The notes beneath the pieces are model-generated. The model was not told the origin of the DNA, made no database searches, and saw only the letters and a list, made by a program, of their open reading frames with translations. The position numbers were made by a program, and so were the translations under genes. A DNA stretch of 64,000 nt from Acetivibrio clariflavus DSM 19732 (GTDB taxonomy: Bacteria; Bacillota; Clostridia; Acetivibrionales; Acetivibrionaceae), in NCBI RefSeq assembly GCF_000237085.1, contig NC_016627.1:1674001-1738000 (forward strand), read 5' to 3'. Shown here piece by piece: positions 8,456-17,975 of the stretch (positions within the stretch are counted from its first letter, which is position 1; every line of letters begins with the position of its first letter).

Positions 8456-10606
8456 ATGCAGGTTAAGCATGAAAAAGGAAATATCGCAGGGGTTGAGTTG
8501 AAACTGGTTCAGAGAGAGAGTTTATGCTTTTGGAAAAAGATTATAATTTCTTCTGCGATAGTTTTGCTTTACTTATATATTGGGTTAAAAAATTACCTGT
8601 TTTTTCATTCATTAATAGAGATTTTAGGAATTTTTATCGGTTTTGGGGTCGCAATAGCGGTATATCATAGCTCCAGGATTATGAAAAACGGGTTTTATTT
8701 ATATTTGGGAGCTTTGTTTTTATTTACAAGTATTTTTCAGATATTTCATGTTTTTTCTTATGCCGGGATAAATATTCTTTCATCAGACAGTTATGATCTA
8801 TCGGTTCAAATTTCGGTTATAGGTAAATTCTTTGATGCTATAGCTCTTTTGGTAATGCTGGTTATACCGGCTAATACCCTGAAGAAAAATCTCAGCATTA
8901 AAAGATTGCTTGTACCCTATACTGTGGTTTCTGTATTTTTGCTCTCAACAATATACTTTGGCATATTTCCTCAGTGTGCATACGATAATGCCGATTCATC
9001 ACCTTTTAAGATACTTTGTGAATTCATACTTTTTTGTTTGTATACTTTATTATTGTTTATTTGCTACAAAAAGAGGCAGAATTTTGGGGAAAATTTGTTT
9101 GTTTATATTTTTTCGTATATAGTTTTAAGATTGCTTGCTGAGGTTTTATTTGTTTCAGCTCAGCAGGTTACTGACTTGGCGACAATATTAGCTCATATAT
9201 TGAAATTTTTCTCCCTTTGTGTGATTTATCAAGCGGTATCTATAGGAGTTATAATTAAGCCTATATCAATTTTGTTCAGTGAACTGGACAGAAAAAATAG
9301 AGAACTTGAACAAAAGACAATTGAACTTGAAGCTGTAAATAAAAGTCTTATGCGTGAAGTTCAGGAGTGTATGAGAATAGAAGAGTTGCTAAGGAAGAGT
9401 GAAGAAAGATACAAAAATCTTTTGGAATTTATGCCCGATGCAGTACTTTTACATGATAGAGAAAAAATTCTGTTTGTTAATAAAGCTGGAGTAGAATTGT
9501 TCGGATTTGAAGACAATTCGGAGGTACTTTCGAAAAGTTTGTATGAACTGCTTGATGAAAATAATTTTAATAAATATAAATCAAAGATGAATGAAGCGGA
9601 TAATTGCGAATTTCCCATTATATTTGAAGAGATATTGCAAAGGGATAGTCACCATTTTTGTATTGAAGTTATCACAACTTCATATAATATTGATAATAAA
9701 ACCGTTTTCTTAAGTGTAATAAGAGATATAACGCAAAGAAAAGAGTTTGAAGAGATGAAGCACAGTGTTGACGAGAGCAAGAGACTTTTGCAGGAAGTAA
9801 CAGAGATGGATAAGCTGAAAACTGACTATATAATTAATTTGTCCCATGAGTTTAGGACACCTCTCAGCATTATTCTCTGTACTTTAAAAATTATGGAGTC
9901 ATTGCCCGATTCCAATTCCAGTGTGAAAATTGATAAAGAGAAGTTAAGTAAATATATTTCAATAATGAAAAACAATTCCTACAAGCTTTTGAAGACTGCA
10001 AACAATCTTCTTGAAATATCTAAAATAGAATCGGGGTGTGAAAAGCTTAGACTTCGAAACTGCAATATTGTGAGAATTGTTGAGAAAGTTACAATGTCGG
10101 TGTGGTCCTATACGAGAAACAGACAAATTAACTTAATGTTTGATACCGATACTGAAGAGATTGTTACTGCCTGTGATGTGGACAAAATTGAAAGAATCAT
10201 TCTGAATCTTTTGTCCAATGCAATCAAGTTTACTGAAGAAGGCGGACAGATAAAGGTAAATGTATATAACAAGGAAACCGAAGTTTTAATAACTGTTTCC
10301 GATACCGGCATTGGCATACCGAAGGACAAATTTGAACTGATTTTTGAAAGGTTTAAGCAAGTTGATAATTCCCTGACCAGAGTACATGAGGGTACTGGAA
10401 TAGGATTAGCTCTTGTGAAATCCTTTGTGGAAATGCATGATGGAAGGATTGAAGTGGAAAGTGAAGTTGGAGTAGGTTCCACATTCAAAATTTTTATACC
10501 CGTCAGAATTTTAAGCAATGAGGCTTACATGGATTACAACGAAACTGAAGCGGAGATTGAAAAAAGAATTGAAGAAAACATAAATATAGAACTTTCAAAC
10601 ATATGA
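8456..10606 (+). CDS. MASE3-PAS sensor histidine kinase (orphan)
   Basis: 716 residues. Residues about 20-275 hold seven to eight membrane helices with the MASE3 sensor pattern (FHVFSYAGI, IGKFFDA). A coiled coil (about 275-312) and one PAS domain (about 315-430) follow. The HisKA domain carries the phospho-acceptor His464 in LSHEFRTP, and the HATPase_c domain has the N box (NLLSNAIKFTEEGG), DTGIGIP and GTGIGLALV. Start ATG 8456 is preceded by ATAGGGGGGATCAA. No response regulator gene adjoins it, so it is an orphan kinase. In clostridia such kinases often feed Spo0A, but that is inference here. Confidence 0.9.
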   Translation: MQVKHEKGNIAGVELKLVQRESLCFWKKIIISSAIVLLYLYIGLKNYLFFHSLIEILGIFIGFGVAIAVYHSSRIMKNGFYLYLGALFLFTSIFQIFHVFSYAGINILSSDSYDLSVQISVIGKFFDAIALLVMLVIPANTLKKNLSIKRLLVPYTVVSVFLLSTIYFGIFPQCAYDNADSSPFKILCEFILFCLYTLLLFICYKKRQNFGENLFVYIFSYIVLRLLAEVLFVSAQQVTDLATILAHILKFFSLCVIYQAVSIGVIIKPISILFSELDRKNRELEQKTIELEAVNKSLMREVQECMRIEELLRKSEERYKNLLEFMPDAVLLHDREKILFVNKAGVELFGFEDNSEVLSKSLYELLDENNFNKYKSKMNEADNCEFPIIFEEILQRDSHHFCIEVITTSYNIDNKTVFLSVIRDITQRKEFEEMKHSVDESKRLLQEVTEMDKLKTDYIINLSHEFRTPLSIILCTLKIMESLPDSNSSVKIDKEKLSKYISIMKNNSYKLLKTANNLLEISKIESGCEKLRLRNCNIVRIVEKVTMSVWSYTRNRQINLMFDTDTEEIVTACDVDKIERIILNLLSNAIKFTEEGGQIKVNVYNKETEVLITVSDTGIGIPKDKFELIFERFKQVDNSLTRVHEGTGIGLALVKSFVEMHDGRIEVESEVGVGSTFKIFIPVRILSNEAYMDYNETEAEIEKRIEENINIELSNI

Positions 10607-10660
10607 GCAAAAGGAAAATAAAAGGATATTAAGTGAAATCCGGATACAAAAATATAATAC

Positions 10661-10690
10661 AAAAGCCATGGTTATAACCATGGCTTTTTA
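10661..10690. terminator. Bidirectional terminator between the kinase gene and tRNA-Trp
   Basis: A perfect palindrome built on AAAGCCATGGTTA / TAACCATGGCTTT has runs of A on the left and TTTTTA on the right, so it can end transcription of the + strand kinase gene and of the minus strand tRNA. Confidence 0.8.
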
Positions 10691-10694
10691 TATC

Positions 10695-10770
<76 letters not shown>

Positions 10771-10933
10771 TCGACGCTTTTATAGTATACAACAAGATTA
10801 AATTTATGTCAATGGGGTTTTTTTATAAAATTTAAAAAAACTTTGACCCCCTTATTTGAAAAAGAAAAATCTGTTCCGATAAGTCAATGAATTAAATTAT
10901 GTTTTTTAAGAAACATATTAAAATTAGAATTTA

Positions 10934-10962
10934 TTTATTTACATTGAGGAATTTGTGATAAT
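10934..10962 (+). promoter_or_regulatory. Possible extended -10 promoter upstream of proC
   Basis: TGTGATAAT (10954-10962) resembles an extended -10 element, with a weak TTTATT 17 bases before the hexamer. It is 86 bases upstream of proC in an AT-rich gap, so the call is tentative. Confidence 0.35.
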
Positions 10963-11047
10963 ATATTTAGAGAAAAATGTTTAAGGAAAGAAAAATGATA
11001 GCCTATACAAAAGCTTTGAAAAATATGTTTAACTTAAGGAGGACATT

Positions 11048-11863
11048 ATGGATAAAGCAATAGGATTTATTGGTGCCGGAAATATGGGATATGCAATGTT
11101 AAAAAGCATAGCTCAATCTAATATTGTTAAGACTGACCGAATATACGTTTACGATGTAGATGAGGAAAGACTTTCAAAACTTAAAGATGAAACCGGAATA
11201 AGTATTTTGAAAAGTGAAAAAGAGGTAGTGGAAAAAAGTGATATTGTAATACTTGCTGTAAAGCCCAATATACTTGAAACAGTGCTTGAAAAGTGTAAAG
11301 ATTCTTTTAATGACAGAAAAATTCTTGTTTCGGTTGCTGTTGGTGTTCCGATAAAATTCTATAAAAAGATAATAGGTGAGGACAAAAAGGTTATACGCAC
11401 AATGCCTAATACGCCTGCATTGGTGGGAGAGGGAATGACACTTGTTTCACCGGATGGCAGTATAGAAAAGGACGAGTTGGAATATGTAATGAAGATATTT
11501 GCATGTTTCGGTAAGGCAGAATTGCTTGATGAGAAGCTAATGAGTGAAGTTACAGCCCTTACCAGCAGCAGCCCTGCATATGTATTCATGTTCATTGAGG
11601 CTATGGCCGATGCGGCAGTATTGTCGGGAATACCCAGAAACTTGTCATATAAATTGGCGGCTCAGGCGGTACTTGGCTCTGCAAAGATGGTACTTGAGAC
11701 TAATAAGCATCCTGGAGAACTTAAAGACATGGTATGCTCACCGGCCGGTACAACTATTGAAGCAGTAAGTACTTTGGAAAAGAATAAATTCCGGTATGCT
11801 GTAATTGAAGCTATGAACGAATGTACCAAAAAAGCCAGGGAGATAGGAAAAAAATTTGAGTAA
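11048..11863 (+). CDS. proC: Pyrroline-5-carboxylate reductase
   Basis: 271 residues. The N-terminal Rossmann motif [12 protein letters not shown] binds NAD(P)H. The signature region [21 protein letters not shown] and the C-terminal [19 protein letters not shown] are characteristic of ProC. It catalyses the last step of proline synthesis, reduction of 1-pyrroline-5-carboxylate. The start is preceded by TTAAGGAGGACATT. It leads a short operon with rnhA (11-base gap) and a Nudix gene. Confidence 0.95.
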   Translation: MDKAIGFIGAGNMGYAMLKSIAQSNIVKTDRIYVYDVDEERLSKLKDETGISILKSEKEVVEKSDIVILAVKPNILETVLEKCKDSFNDRKILVSVAVGVPIKFYKKIIGEDKKVIRTMPNTPALVGEGMTLVSPDGSIEKDELEYVMKIFACFGKAELLDEKLMSEVTALTSSSPAYVFMFIEAMADAAVLSGIPRNLSYKLAAQAVLGSAKMVLETNKHPGELKDMVCSPAGTTIEAVSTLEKNKFRYAVIEAMNECTKKAREIGKKFE

Positions 11864-11874
11864 GAGGAGTACCT

Positions 11875-12315
11875 ATGAAAAAAGTTATAATTTACACAGA
11901 CGGCGCCTGCTCCGGTAACCCGGGAGATGGAGGATGGGGTGCAATATTAAAATATGGAGAAGCGGAAAAAGAAATATCAGGTTTTGAAAAAGATACTACC
12001 AATAACAGGATGGAACTTAAAGCAGCCATTGAAGCGTTAAAAATGCTGAAAGAACCTTGTGAAGTAGAACTTTACAGTGACAGTGCATACTTGGTGAACG
12101 CTTTTAATCAGAATTGGGTAGAAAATTGGAAATTAAACGGCTGGAAAAATTCCAGCAAGGAAGAGGTTAAAAATTCAGAGTTATGGAAAGAACTTGACCG
12201 GTTAAGCAACATACATAAAATAAAGTGGATAAAAGTCAAGGGACATTCGGATAATGAGTACAATAACAGATGTGACTTGCTAGCAACCGGTGAAATAAAA
12301 AAGAACAGATCATAA
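11875..12315 (+). CDS. rnhA: Ribonuclease HI
   Basis: 146 residues, the usual length for bacterial RNase HI. All four acidic active-site residues are visible: Asp9 ([11 protein letters not shown]), Glu47 (NNRMELKAA), Asp69 (YSDSAYL) and Asp134 (NRCDLLA), plus His124 in [11 protein letters not shown]. It degrades RNA in RNA-DNA hybrids, including Okazaki primers. The ribosome binding site is AAGAGGAG just after proC. The following Nudix gene starts 14 bases downstream. Confidence 0.94.
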   Translation: MKKVIIYTDGACSGNPGDGGWGAILKYGEAEKEISGFEKDTTNNRMELKAAIEALKMLKEPCEVELYSDSAYLVNAFNQNWVENWKLNGWKNSSKEEVKNSELWKELDRLSNIHKIKWIKVKGHSDNEYNNRCDLLATGEIKKNRS

Positions 12316-12329
12316 ATGGAGGCATTGAT

Positions 12330-12878
12330 ATGAATTATGAAGAAAAGACTTTATCGAAAAAGCAGATATATCAGGGAAATTTCATAGGTGTGGAGTCGTG
12401 GAGTGTGCTGCTTCCCAACGGGAAGGAAGCAACCCGGGATGTAGTAATTCACCCGGGTGCATCGGTTGTGATACCGATGACAGAAGACGGACAAATATAT
12501 ATGGTTAGGCAATATAGAAAACCTATTGATAAGGTATCGTTGGAAATTCCTGCAGGAAAGCTGGATAAAGGAGAAGACCCGCTTGATTGCGCTGTGAGGG
12601 AACTAAAGGAAGAGACGGGACTTGAAACTAAGGATATAAAGCATTTGATAAATATACACAGTGCACCGGGTTTTACCAATGAAGTGTTGTATATGTATGT
12701 AGCAAGAGATTTGCAGCAAGGCGAATCCTGTGCCGATGAAGATGAATTCATTTCAGCGGAGAAATATCCTGTCAGCACCCTTGTTGATATGATCTTAAAA
12801 AAAGAAATAACTGATGCAAAGACTATAATAGGAATTTTGCTGGCAGAAAAATTAATAAAAGGTGAGATAAAAATATAA
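12330..12878 (+). CDS. nudF: Nudix hydrolase, ADP-ribose pyrophosphatase type
   Basis: 182 residues with a complete Nudix box at residues about 76-98 (GKLDKGEDPLDCAVRELKEE, then TGL). The preceding VVIPMTEDGQIYMVRQYRKP and the following SAPGFTNEVLYMYVA fit the ADP-ribose pyrophosphatase subfamily, which splits ADP-ribose to AMP and ribose 5-phosphate. Last gene of the proC-rnhA-nudF group; a terminator follows at 12945. Substrate preference is inferred from family resemblance. Confidence 0.87.
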   Translation: MNYEEKTLSKKQIYQGNFIGVESWSVLLPNGKEATRDVVIHPGASVVIPMTEDGQIYMVRQYRKPIDKVSLEIPAGKLDKGEDPLDCAVRELKEETGLETKDIKHLINIHSAPGFTNEVLYMYVARDLQQGESCADEDEFISAEKYPVSTLVDMILKKEITDAKTIIGILLAEKLIKGEIKI

Positions 12879-12944
12879 TTCTAAGCCTTTCAAAAAATAA
12901 ATATTCCTTAAAATCGAGTCTTTTTCTTTTAATTTAAGTAAAGT

Positions 12945-12984
12945 TTACAATACATTAATATGTATTGTAATTTTTTTATTTTTA
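12945..12984 (+). terminator. Rho-independent terminator after the Nudix gene
   Basis: An 11-bp perfect stem (TTACAATACAT, 12945-12955, with 12960-12970) has a 4-base loop and is followed by TTTTTTTATTTTTA. The rest of the 331-base gap (12879-13209) is AT-rich and shows nothing else I can support. Confidence 0.8.
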
Positions 12985-13209
12985 TCGTCATAGAATTTAA
13001 ATAGGATTAAGTAAATAAGGTGATTTCTAAAATCTTTCAGGCATTTAAATTTAATATAAAAAGTGATTTGATGTATTCTCTATACTATTATCATTAACCT
13101 ATATTTTTAACTTCGGGAAAAATAATGTAAGATTTCGGTTGAGGAAAAAGATACAAGTTGTCCAAAAAACATCGATACTAAAAATACACCAGCTTAAGAG
13201 GGGATAAAT

Positions 13210-13848
13210 GTGATATCAAAGATACATAATTTATTGGCAGAACATATTAATAAAAATAGAAATACATATCTGTTCCTGTTTTTAACATTTGTGACAGGAG
13301 TATCAGCAGGGGCTTTTACTGTTAACGGTTTAAGCTCAATACAGAAAACTGAGTTAACCAATTATTTTCAAGGCTTTTTGGAGCTTTTTGAAAATCAGAG
13401 GGTTGACAGCAATGAGATACTGCGAATTTCCCTTATTGATAACATAAGGTTTGTCGGAATCATGTGGGCACTTGGAGTTACAATAATAGGAATTCCTCTT
13501 ATATACTTTTTCATCGGTGTAAGAGGTTTTATAACAGGTTTTACATCGGGGTTTATAATTGATCTGATGGGATTTAAAGGTGTAATTTTTACTCTATTTA
13601 GCATTGTACCGAAAGAGATAATAATTATACCCTGTATTATAGCACTGGGAGTAAATGGCGTTAATTTCTCGCTTAATATAATAAGAAACCGTTCCGATAG
13701 GCGGATGAGTAAAGAGAGTTTAAAGACAAGTTTTTTGGCATACTGCCTTACAACAGCATTTTTCTCATGTTTTATGTTTGGAGGTATCTTGGTTGAATCC
13801 TATATCACTCCTGTATGCATCAGAATAATCACGTCGAAAGTACTTTAG
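13210..13848 (+). CDS. spoIIM: Stage II sporulation protein M
   Basis: 212 residues with an N-terminal cytoplasmic tail and about five membrane helices. The family pattern FVTGVSAGAFTVNGLSS and the Gly-rich VRGFITGFTSGFIIDLMGFKG are present. SpoIIM joins SpoIID and SpoIIP in the peptidoglycan-degrading complex that drives engulfment of the forespore. Start GTG 13210 has AAGAGGGGAT upstream. It stands alone upstream of the xerD gene, with a 366-base gap between. Confidence 0.9.
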   Translation: MISKIHNLLAEHINKNRNTYLFLFLTFVTGVSAGAFTVNGLSSIQKTELTNYFQGFLELFENQRVDSNEILRISLIDNIRFVGIMWALGVTIIGIPLIYFFIGVRGFITGFTSGFIIDLMGFKGVIFTLFSIVPKEIIIIPCIIALGVNGVNFSLNIIRNRSDRRMSKESLKTSFLAYCLTTAFFSCFMFGGILVESYITPVCIRIITSKVL

Positions 13849-13860
13849 GCTTTAATAATA

Positions 13861-13904
13861 TACAGTTCGAAATACAGTTTGAAATACAATTTGAAATAAA
13901 TTTG
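13861..13904 (+). repeat. Short imperfect 12-bp tandem repeat
   Basis: About three and a half units related to GAAATACARTTT (the unit spans GAAATACAGTTT, GAAATACAATTT, GAAATAAATTTG) lie directly after spoIIM. No function is evident. Confidence 0.6.
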
Positions 13905-13978
13905 ATTGCTTTTGCAAAGGAAAAAGTAAAATTATTTTCATAAATTCCGTATATAATGTATAATAATGTTATAAAGTG

Positions 13979-14009
13979 TTGACAATACATATAGGAATAT
14001 GGTTATAAT
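13979..14009 (+). promoter_or_regulatory. Predicted promoter in the spoIIM-xerD gap
   Basis: TTGACA (13979-13984), a 19-base spacer and TATAAT (14004-14009). It lies 206 bases before xerD, so it would give a long leader or a small transcript. The gap 13849-14214 otherwise holds a 12-bp repeat and a second promoter at 14100. Confidence 0.45.
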
Positions 14010-14099
14010 TTGATATAGCATATATTTGTATTTATTGCACAAAAATCACTGTAAAAAATTAGGCAATAATCCGAACTATTTTGGGTTACGTGGAAAATA

Positions 14100-14129
14100 T
14101 TGTACAAGAAGCTAAAATTCTTGTATAAT
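14100..14129 (+). promoter_or_regulatory. Predicted xerD promoter overlapped by an operator-like palindrome
   Basis: TTGTAC (14100-14105), an 18-base spacer and TATAAT (14124-14129). An inverted repeat TACAAGAA / TTCTTGTA (14103-14110 and 14118-14125, 7-base centre) fills the space between the two hexamers. This is a position where a repressor would block RNA polymerase. Confidence 0.5.
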
Positions 14130-14214
14130 AGTAAGGATTTGTAGTATTGGAAATGATAATAGTTTATGCCTTTATATATATTATTTTTTAAGAAGAGAGG
14201 AAGTAGGGTAAAAA

Positions 14215-15099
14215 ATGGAAGATTTGGTTTTGAAATTTCTTACCTTTTTGGAGAAGGATAAGCGTTTGTCACTCAATACCTTACAGTCGTACAGGAGGGA
14301 TATTGAACAGTACATTACATATTTAAGCGAAATGAAGATACATAATATTACAAATACCAATAAAACTACTGTAATTGCTTACCTCCTGCATTTGCAAAAA
14401 AAGGGACGTGCAACTTCTACAATATCTAGAAACCTTGCATCTATAAGATCTTTCTACCAGTTCTTAACTAAAAACGGTGTAATTAGCAGTGATCCCACAG
14501 AGGATCTTGAATCACCTAAAGTTGAAAAGAAATTACCTCAAATTCTTTCGACAAAAGAAGTAGAACTTTTGCTTGAACAACCGAAATGCGATGACCTTAA
14601 AGGATATAGAGACAAAGCAATGCTTGAACTGCTGTATGCTACAGGAATAAGGGTTTCAGAACTGATATGCCTTAATGTATCCGATGTAAATCTTGATATG
14701 GGATTTATAAGATGCAATAAGGGAAACAAAGAAAGAATGGTTCCCATAGGATCTGCGTCGATTCAAGCTTTAAATGAATACCTGACAAAATCAAGGAACC
14801 TGTTGATTCAAAGAAGTGATGAAAAAGCACTGTTTGTTAATGTGAACGGTAAAAGACTTACAAGACAAGGTTTTTGGAAAATAATCAAGCAGTATAAAAA
14901 TCAGGCAAAGATAAATAAGGATATAACTCCGCATACGTTGAGGCATTCCTTTGCAGCACATCTTTTGGAAAATGGAGCCGATTTGAAGTCAATACAAGAA
15001 ATGTTAGGACATTCGGATATTTCATCAACCCAAGTTTATGCTCAAATTGCCAAGAACAGAATTAGAGAAGTTTATAAAAAGACTCATCCGAGAGCATAA
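14215..15099 (+). CDS. xerD: Tyrosine recombinase XerD
   Basis: 294 residues. The N-terminal SAM-like core-binding domain (LSLNTLQSYRRDIEQYI) precedes the catalytic domain. Catalytic residues are all visible: Arg146 (ATGIRVSEL), His240 and Arg243 (HTLRHSFA), His266 (GHSD) and Tyr275 (STQVYAQI). XerD resolves chromosome dimers at dif together with a XerC partner. The ribosome binding site is AGAGAGGAAG. It has no mobile-element neighbours and the position before deoB-pdp-dacF is the usual one in Firmicutes, so it is the housekeeping enzyme and not an integrase. Confidence 0.92.
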   Translation: MEDLVLKFLTFLEKDKRLSLNTLQSYRRDIEQYITYLSEMKIHNITNTNKTTVIAYLLHLQKKGRATSTISRNLASIRSFYQFLTKNGVISSDPTEDLESPKVEKKLPQILSTKEVELLLEQPKCDDLKGYRDKAMLELLYATGIRVSELICLNVSDVNLDMGFIRCNKGNKERMVPIGSASIQALNEYLTKSRNLLIQRSDEKALFVNVNGKRLTRQGFWKIIKQYKNQAKINKDITPHTLRHSFAAHLLENGADLKSIQEMLGHSDISSTQVYAQIAKNRIREVYKKTHPRA

Positions 15100-15272
15100 A
15101 ATACAGTGTAAGGAAAAGTAAAGATATTGTCAATTTCAACAGAAATAAACTGTGGCAATTAATTTTGAAGACGCATCTACTGGCAAAACTTTTGCTGGTT
15201 TAATATAGACATTTATTTATTATTTTGCAATAATTAAGTTAATAGCAGAAAAGGGTAATAGAAATGTTTTGT

Positions 15273-15305
15273 AAAAAGTAAGATAGTTATATCTTACTTT
15301 TTTAT
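15273..15305 (+). terminator. Rho-independent terminator after xerD
   Basis: A 13-bp stem (AAAAAGTAAGATA, 15273-15285, with 15290-15302) closes a GTTA loop and runs into TTTTTT. Confidence 0.75.
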
Positions 15306-15394
15306 ATATTTATTAAAAGAGTTTTAATAAGAAGAATATTTGGGTAAGATTTATTGTGACAGTAACTGATCTTTTTAATAAGGAGAGATTAAAA

Positions 15395-16561
15395 ATGAAA
15401 AGAGCAATAATAGTTGTTTTGGACAGTGTAGGAATGGGAGAACTACCCGATGCAGATAAGTACGGAGATAAAGGGAGCAATACTTTGGGAAATATTGCAG
15501 CTTGTGTCAGGGATTTTTCCCTTCCCAATCTTCAAGAGTTGGGATTAGGCAATATTGACAATATGAAAGGCATTAGGAAAGTTGACAATCCAAAAGGATG
15601 TTTTGGAAGAATGGCTGAAAGGTCCGCCGGAAAGGATACCACAACAGGACATTGGGAAATTTCGGGGATTGTTGTTGAAAGACCTTTTCCTGTTTATCCT
15701 AACGGATTTCCGAAAGAGGTAATAGAAGCCTTTGAAAAGGCTATAAATAGAAAGACTATCGGTAATATAGCTGCATCTGGGACAGAGATTATAAAGATGT
15801 TAGGTGATCAACATGTAAAGACAGGATATCCTATAGTTTATACCTCTGCCGACAGTGTTTTTCAAATTGCTGCCCATGAAGAGGTGATTGGCATTGAGGA
15901 ACTTTATGACATGTGTTCTAAGGCAAGGAAGATTTTAAAAGGAGAACATGCTGTAGGAAGGGTAATTGCAAGACCATTTGTCGGCAGCAATGGAGAATAT
16001 AAAAGAACAGAGAGAAGAAAGGACTTTTCGTTGGAACCTTTGGCAAAGACTGTTCTTGATTATGCAAAGGAAAAAGGAATGGATGTTAGGGCGGTAGGAA
16101 AGATTGAGGACATTTTTGCCGGACGGGGAATAACCCATGCAGTACACACTAAAGATAATAACGATGGTGTGGACAAAACTTTGGAATATCTTAAGGACGA
16201 TTTTAATGGGATTATATTTACAAATCTGGTGGAATTTGATATGGTTTACGGACACAGAAATGATGTAGAAGGCTATGCAAAGGCTCTAATGGAATTTGAC
16301 AGAAGACTACCTGAGATAATAAATGCTTTGAGGGATGACGATATTTTGTTCATAACTGCAGATCACGGCTGTGATCCTACAACGGAAAGTACCGATCATT
16401 CTCGGGAACACGTACCCCTTTTGGTTTATGGCAAAAGGATAAAGCAAAATATCAATCTTGGTACCAGAAGTTCATTTTGCGATGTTGGAGCTACGGTAGC
16501 GCATTATCTTGATATTACCGGTGAATTGCAGGGAAAAAGCTTTTTAAACGAAATAAAGTAA
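15395..16561 (+). CDS. deoB: Phosphopentomutase
   Basis: 388 residues. Metal-binding motifs of the alkaline-phosphatase-like fold are present: [19 protein letters not shown] near the start and [20 protein letters not shown] near the end, with the phosphorylated Thr in KDTTTGHWE. It interconverts ribose 1- and 5-phosphate (and deoxyribose forms) in nucleoside salvage. ATG 15395 is chosen because AAGGAGAG lies 8 bases upstream; the frame stays open to 15356 without conserved sequence. It works with the pyrimidine-nucleoside phosphorylase gene 20 bases downstream. Confidence 0.95.
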   Translation: MKRAIIVVLDSVGMGELPDADKYGDKGSNTLGNIAACVRDFSLPNLQELGLGNIDNMKGIRKVDNPKGCFGRMAERSAGKDTTTGHWEISGIVVERPFPVYPNGFPKEVIEAFEKAINRKTIGNIAASGTEIIKMLGDQHVKTGYPIVYTSADSVFQIAAHEEVIGIEELYDMCSKARKILKGEHAVGRVIARPFVGSNGEYKRTERRKDFSLEPLAKTVLDYAKEKGMDVRAVGKIEDIFAGRGITHAVHTKDNNDGVDKTLEYLKDDFNGIIFTNLVEFDMVYGHRNDVEGYAKALMEFDRRLPEIINALRDDDILFITADHGCDPTTESTDHSREHVPLLVYGKRIKQNINLGTRSSFCDVGATVAHYLDITGELQGKSFLNEIK

Positions 16562-16581
16562 TTAATAAGGATGTGTCAAAT

Positions 16582-17883
16582 ATGAGAATGTATGACGTTA
16601 TTGAAAAAAAGCGTGATGGAAAAGAATTGAGCTATGATGAAATCAGTTACTTTATAAACAACTACTGCAATGATTTAATACCAGATTATCAGGTTGCTGC
16701 TTTGCTTATGGCTATATTTTTGAACGGAATGAGTGAAAGGGAAACAGCAGATTTAACTGAAATTATGGCTAATTCCGGTGATGTAATAGACCTTTCAGCT
16801 ATTGACGGTATAAAGGTGGATAAGCATAGCACCGGAGGGGTTGGAGATAAGACTACTCTTGTCGTAGGACCGATTGTAGCTGCCTGTGGAGTCCCGGTGG
16901 CAAAAATGTCCGGAAGGGGCTTGGGGCACACTGGTGGGACAATAGACAAGCTTGAGTCAATCCCTGGGTTAAAAACTGCCCTTTCAAAGGAAGAATTTAT
17001 AGAAAATGTAAATAGAATTGGTATTTCTGTGGCAGGACAGACCGGAAACCTTGCCCCGGCTGACAAGAAGATATATGCCCTTAGAGATGTTACAGCTACA
17101 GTTAACAGTATTCCTTTGATTGCAAGCAGTATAATGAGCAAAAAGATTGCTTGTGGGGCCGATAGAATAGTCCTTGATGTAAAGACCGGCAGCGGAGCTT
17201 TTATGAAAACCTTGGAAAAGTCAGAAGAACTGGCTCGTTGTATGGTAAAGATAGGTAATAATCTTGGCAAAAAAACCGTTGCCATTGTTACAGATATGGA
17301 TATTCCGCTGGGAAATGCCATCGGCAATTCTCTTGAGGTTATTGAAGCTATAGATACATTAAAGGGGAACGGACCTAAAGACCTTGAGGAAGTGTCTCTG
17401 TGTTTGGCAGCCAAAATGCTGGAACTTGCAGGAATAGGGGATGAAAGTTACTGTAAGCAAAGAGCAAGAGAGGTGCTGGAAAATGGACAGGCACTCGAAA
17501 AATTTGCCCAAATGATAGAAAGACAGGGCGGAATACCTGATGTCATAGAAGATTATGATCTTTTCAAAAAGCCGAGACATATGTATGAGTTTACTTCGGA
17601 ACAAGATTGCTGTATAGAAAAGATCAGAACTGATATGTTGGGCATTTCATCGATGATTTTAGGTGCCGGCAGGGAAACAAAAGAAAGTGCAATAGATTAT
17701 TCGGCCGGTATAAAGCTTTATAAGAAAACAGGAATGTCTGTAAAAAAAGGAGAATTAATAGCAACTTTATATTCCGATGATACCGAAAAAATAAATCAAG
17801 CTCTTGAAACTTTGAAAAAGAGCCTGGTACTTGGCGATTCGGTTGAACCTCAAAGGCCTTTGATCCTCTCATATGTTGAATAG
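16582..17883 (+). CDS. pdp: Pyrimidine-nucleoside phosphorylase
   Basis: 433 residues, matching the family length. The signature KHSTGGVGDKTTL and the following SGRGLGHTGGTIDKLE are intact; the C-terminal domain has the SAGIKLYKKTGMSVKKGE pattern. It cleaves uridine and deoxyuridine/thymidine with phosphate, feeding pentose 1-phosphates to DeoB. ATG 16582 (MRMYDVI) matches the usual family start; a GTG at 16573 is in frame but sits on the ribosome binding site. Part of the deoB-pdp-dacF group. Confidence 0.95.
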   Translation: MRMYDVIEKKRDGKELSYDEISYFINNYCNDLIPDYQVAALLMAIFLNGMSERETADLTEIMANSGDVIDLSAIDGIKVDKHSTGGVGDKTTLVVGPIVAACGVPVAKMSGRGLGHTGGTIDKLESIPGLKTALSKEEFIENVNRIGISVAGQTGNLAPADKKIYALRDVTATVNSIPLIASSIMSKKIACGADRIVLDVKTGSGAFMKTLEKSEELARCMVKIGNNLGKKTVAIVTDMDIPLGNAIGNSLEVIEAIDTLKGNGPKDLEEVSLCLAAKMLELAGIGDESYCKQRAREVLENGQALEKFAQMIERQGGIPDVIEDYDLFKKPRHMYEFTSEQDCCIEKIRTDMLGISSMILGAGRETKESAIDYSAGIKLYKKTGMSVKKGELIATLYSDDTEKINQALETLKKSLVLGDSVEPQRPLILSYVE

Positions 17884-17975
17884 CAAATAATAAAGGCGAA
17901 TAAAAACAAATGGCATATACAATTGGTTTTCAGCATAGTAATCTACTAATGAAAACTAATTGGGGGGAATACTAA

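Noticed and set aside
14215-15099. Integrase of a prophage
   Set aside because: Gene order and full XerD pattern fit the housekeeping recombinase; no phage genes or attachment sites adjoin it.
16689-17414. 241-codon open frame opposite the pdp gene
   Set aside because: It mirrors a conserved gene on the other strand and has no family resemblance.
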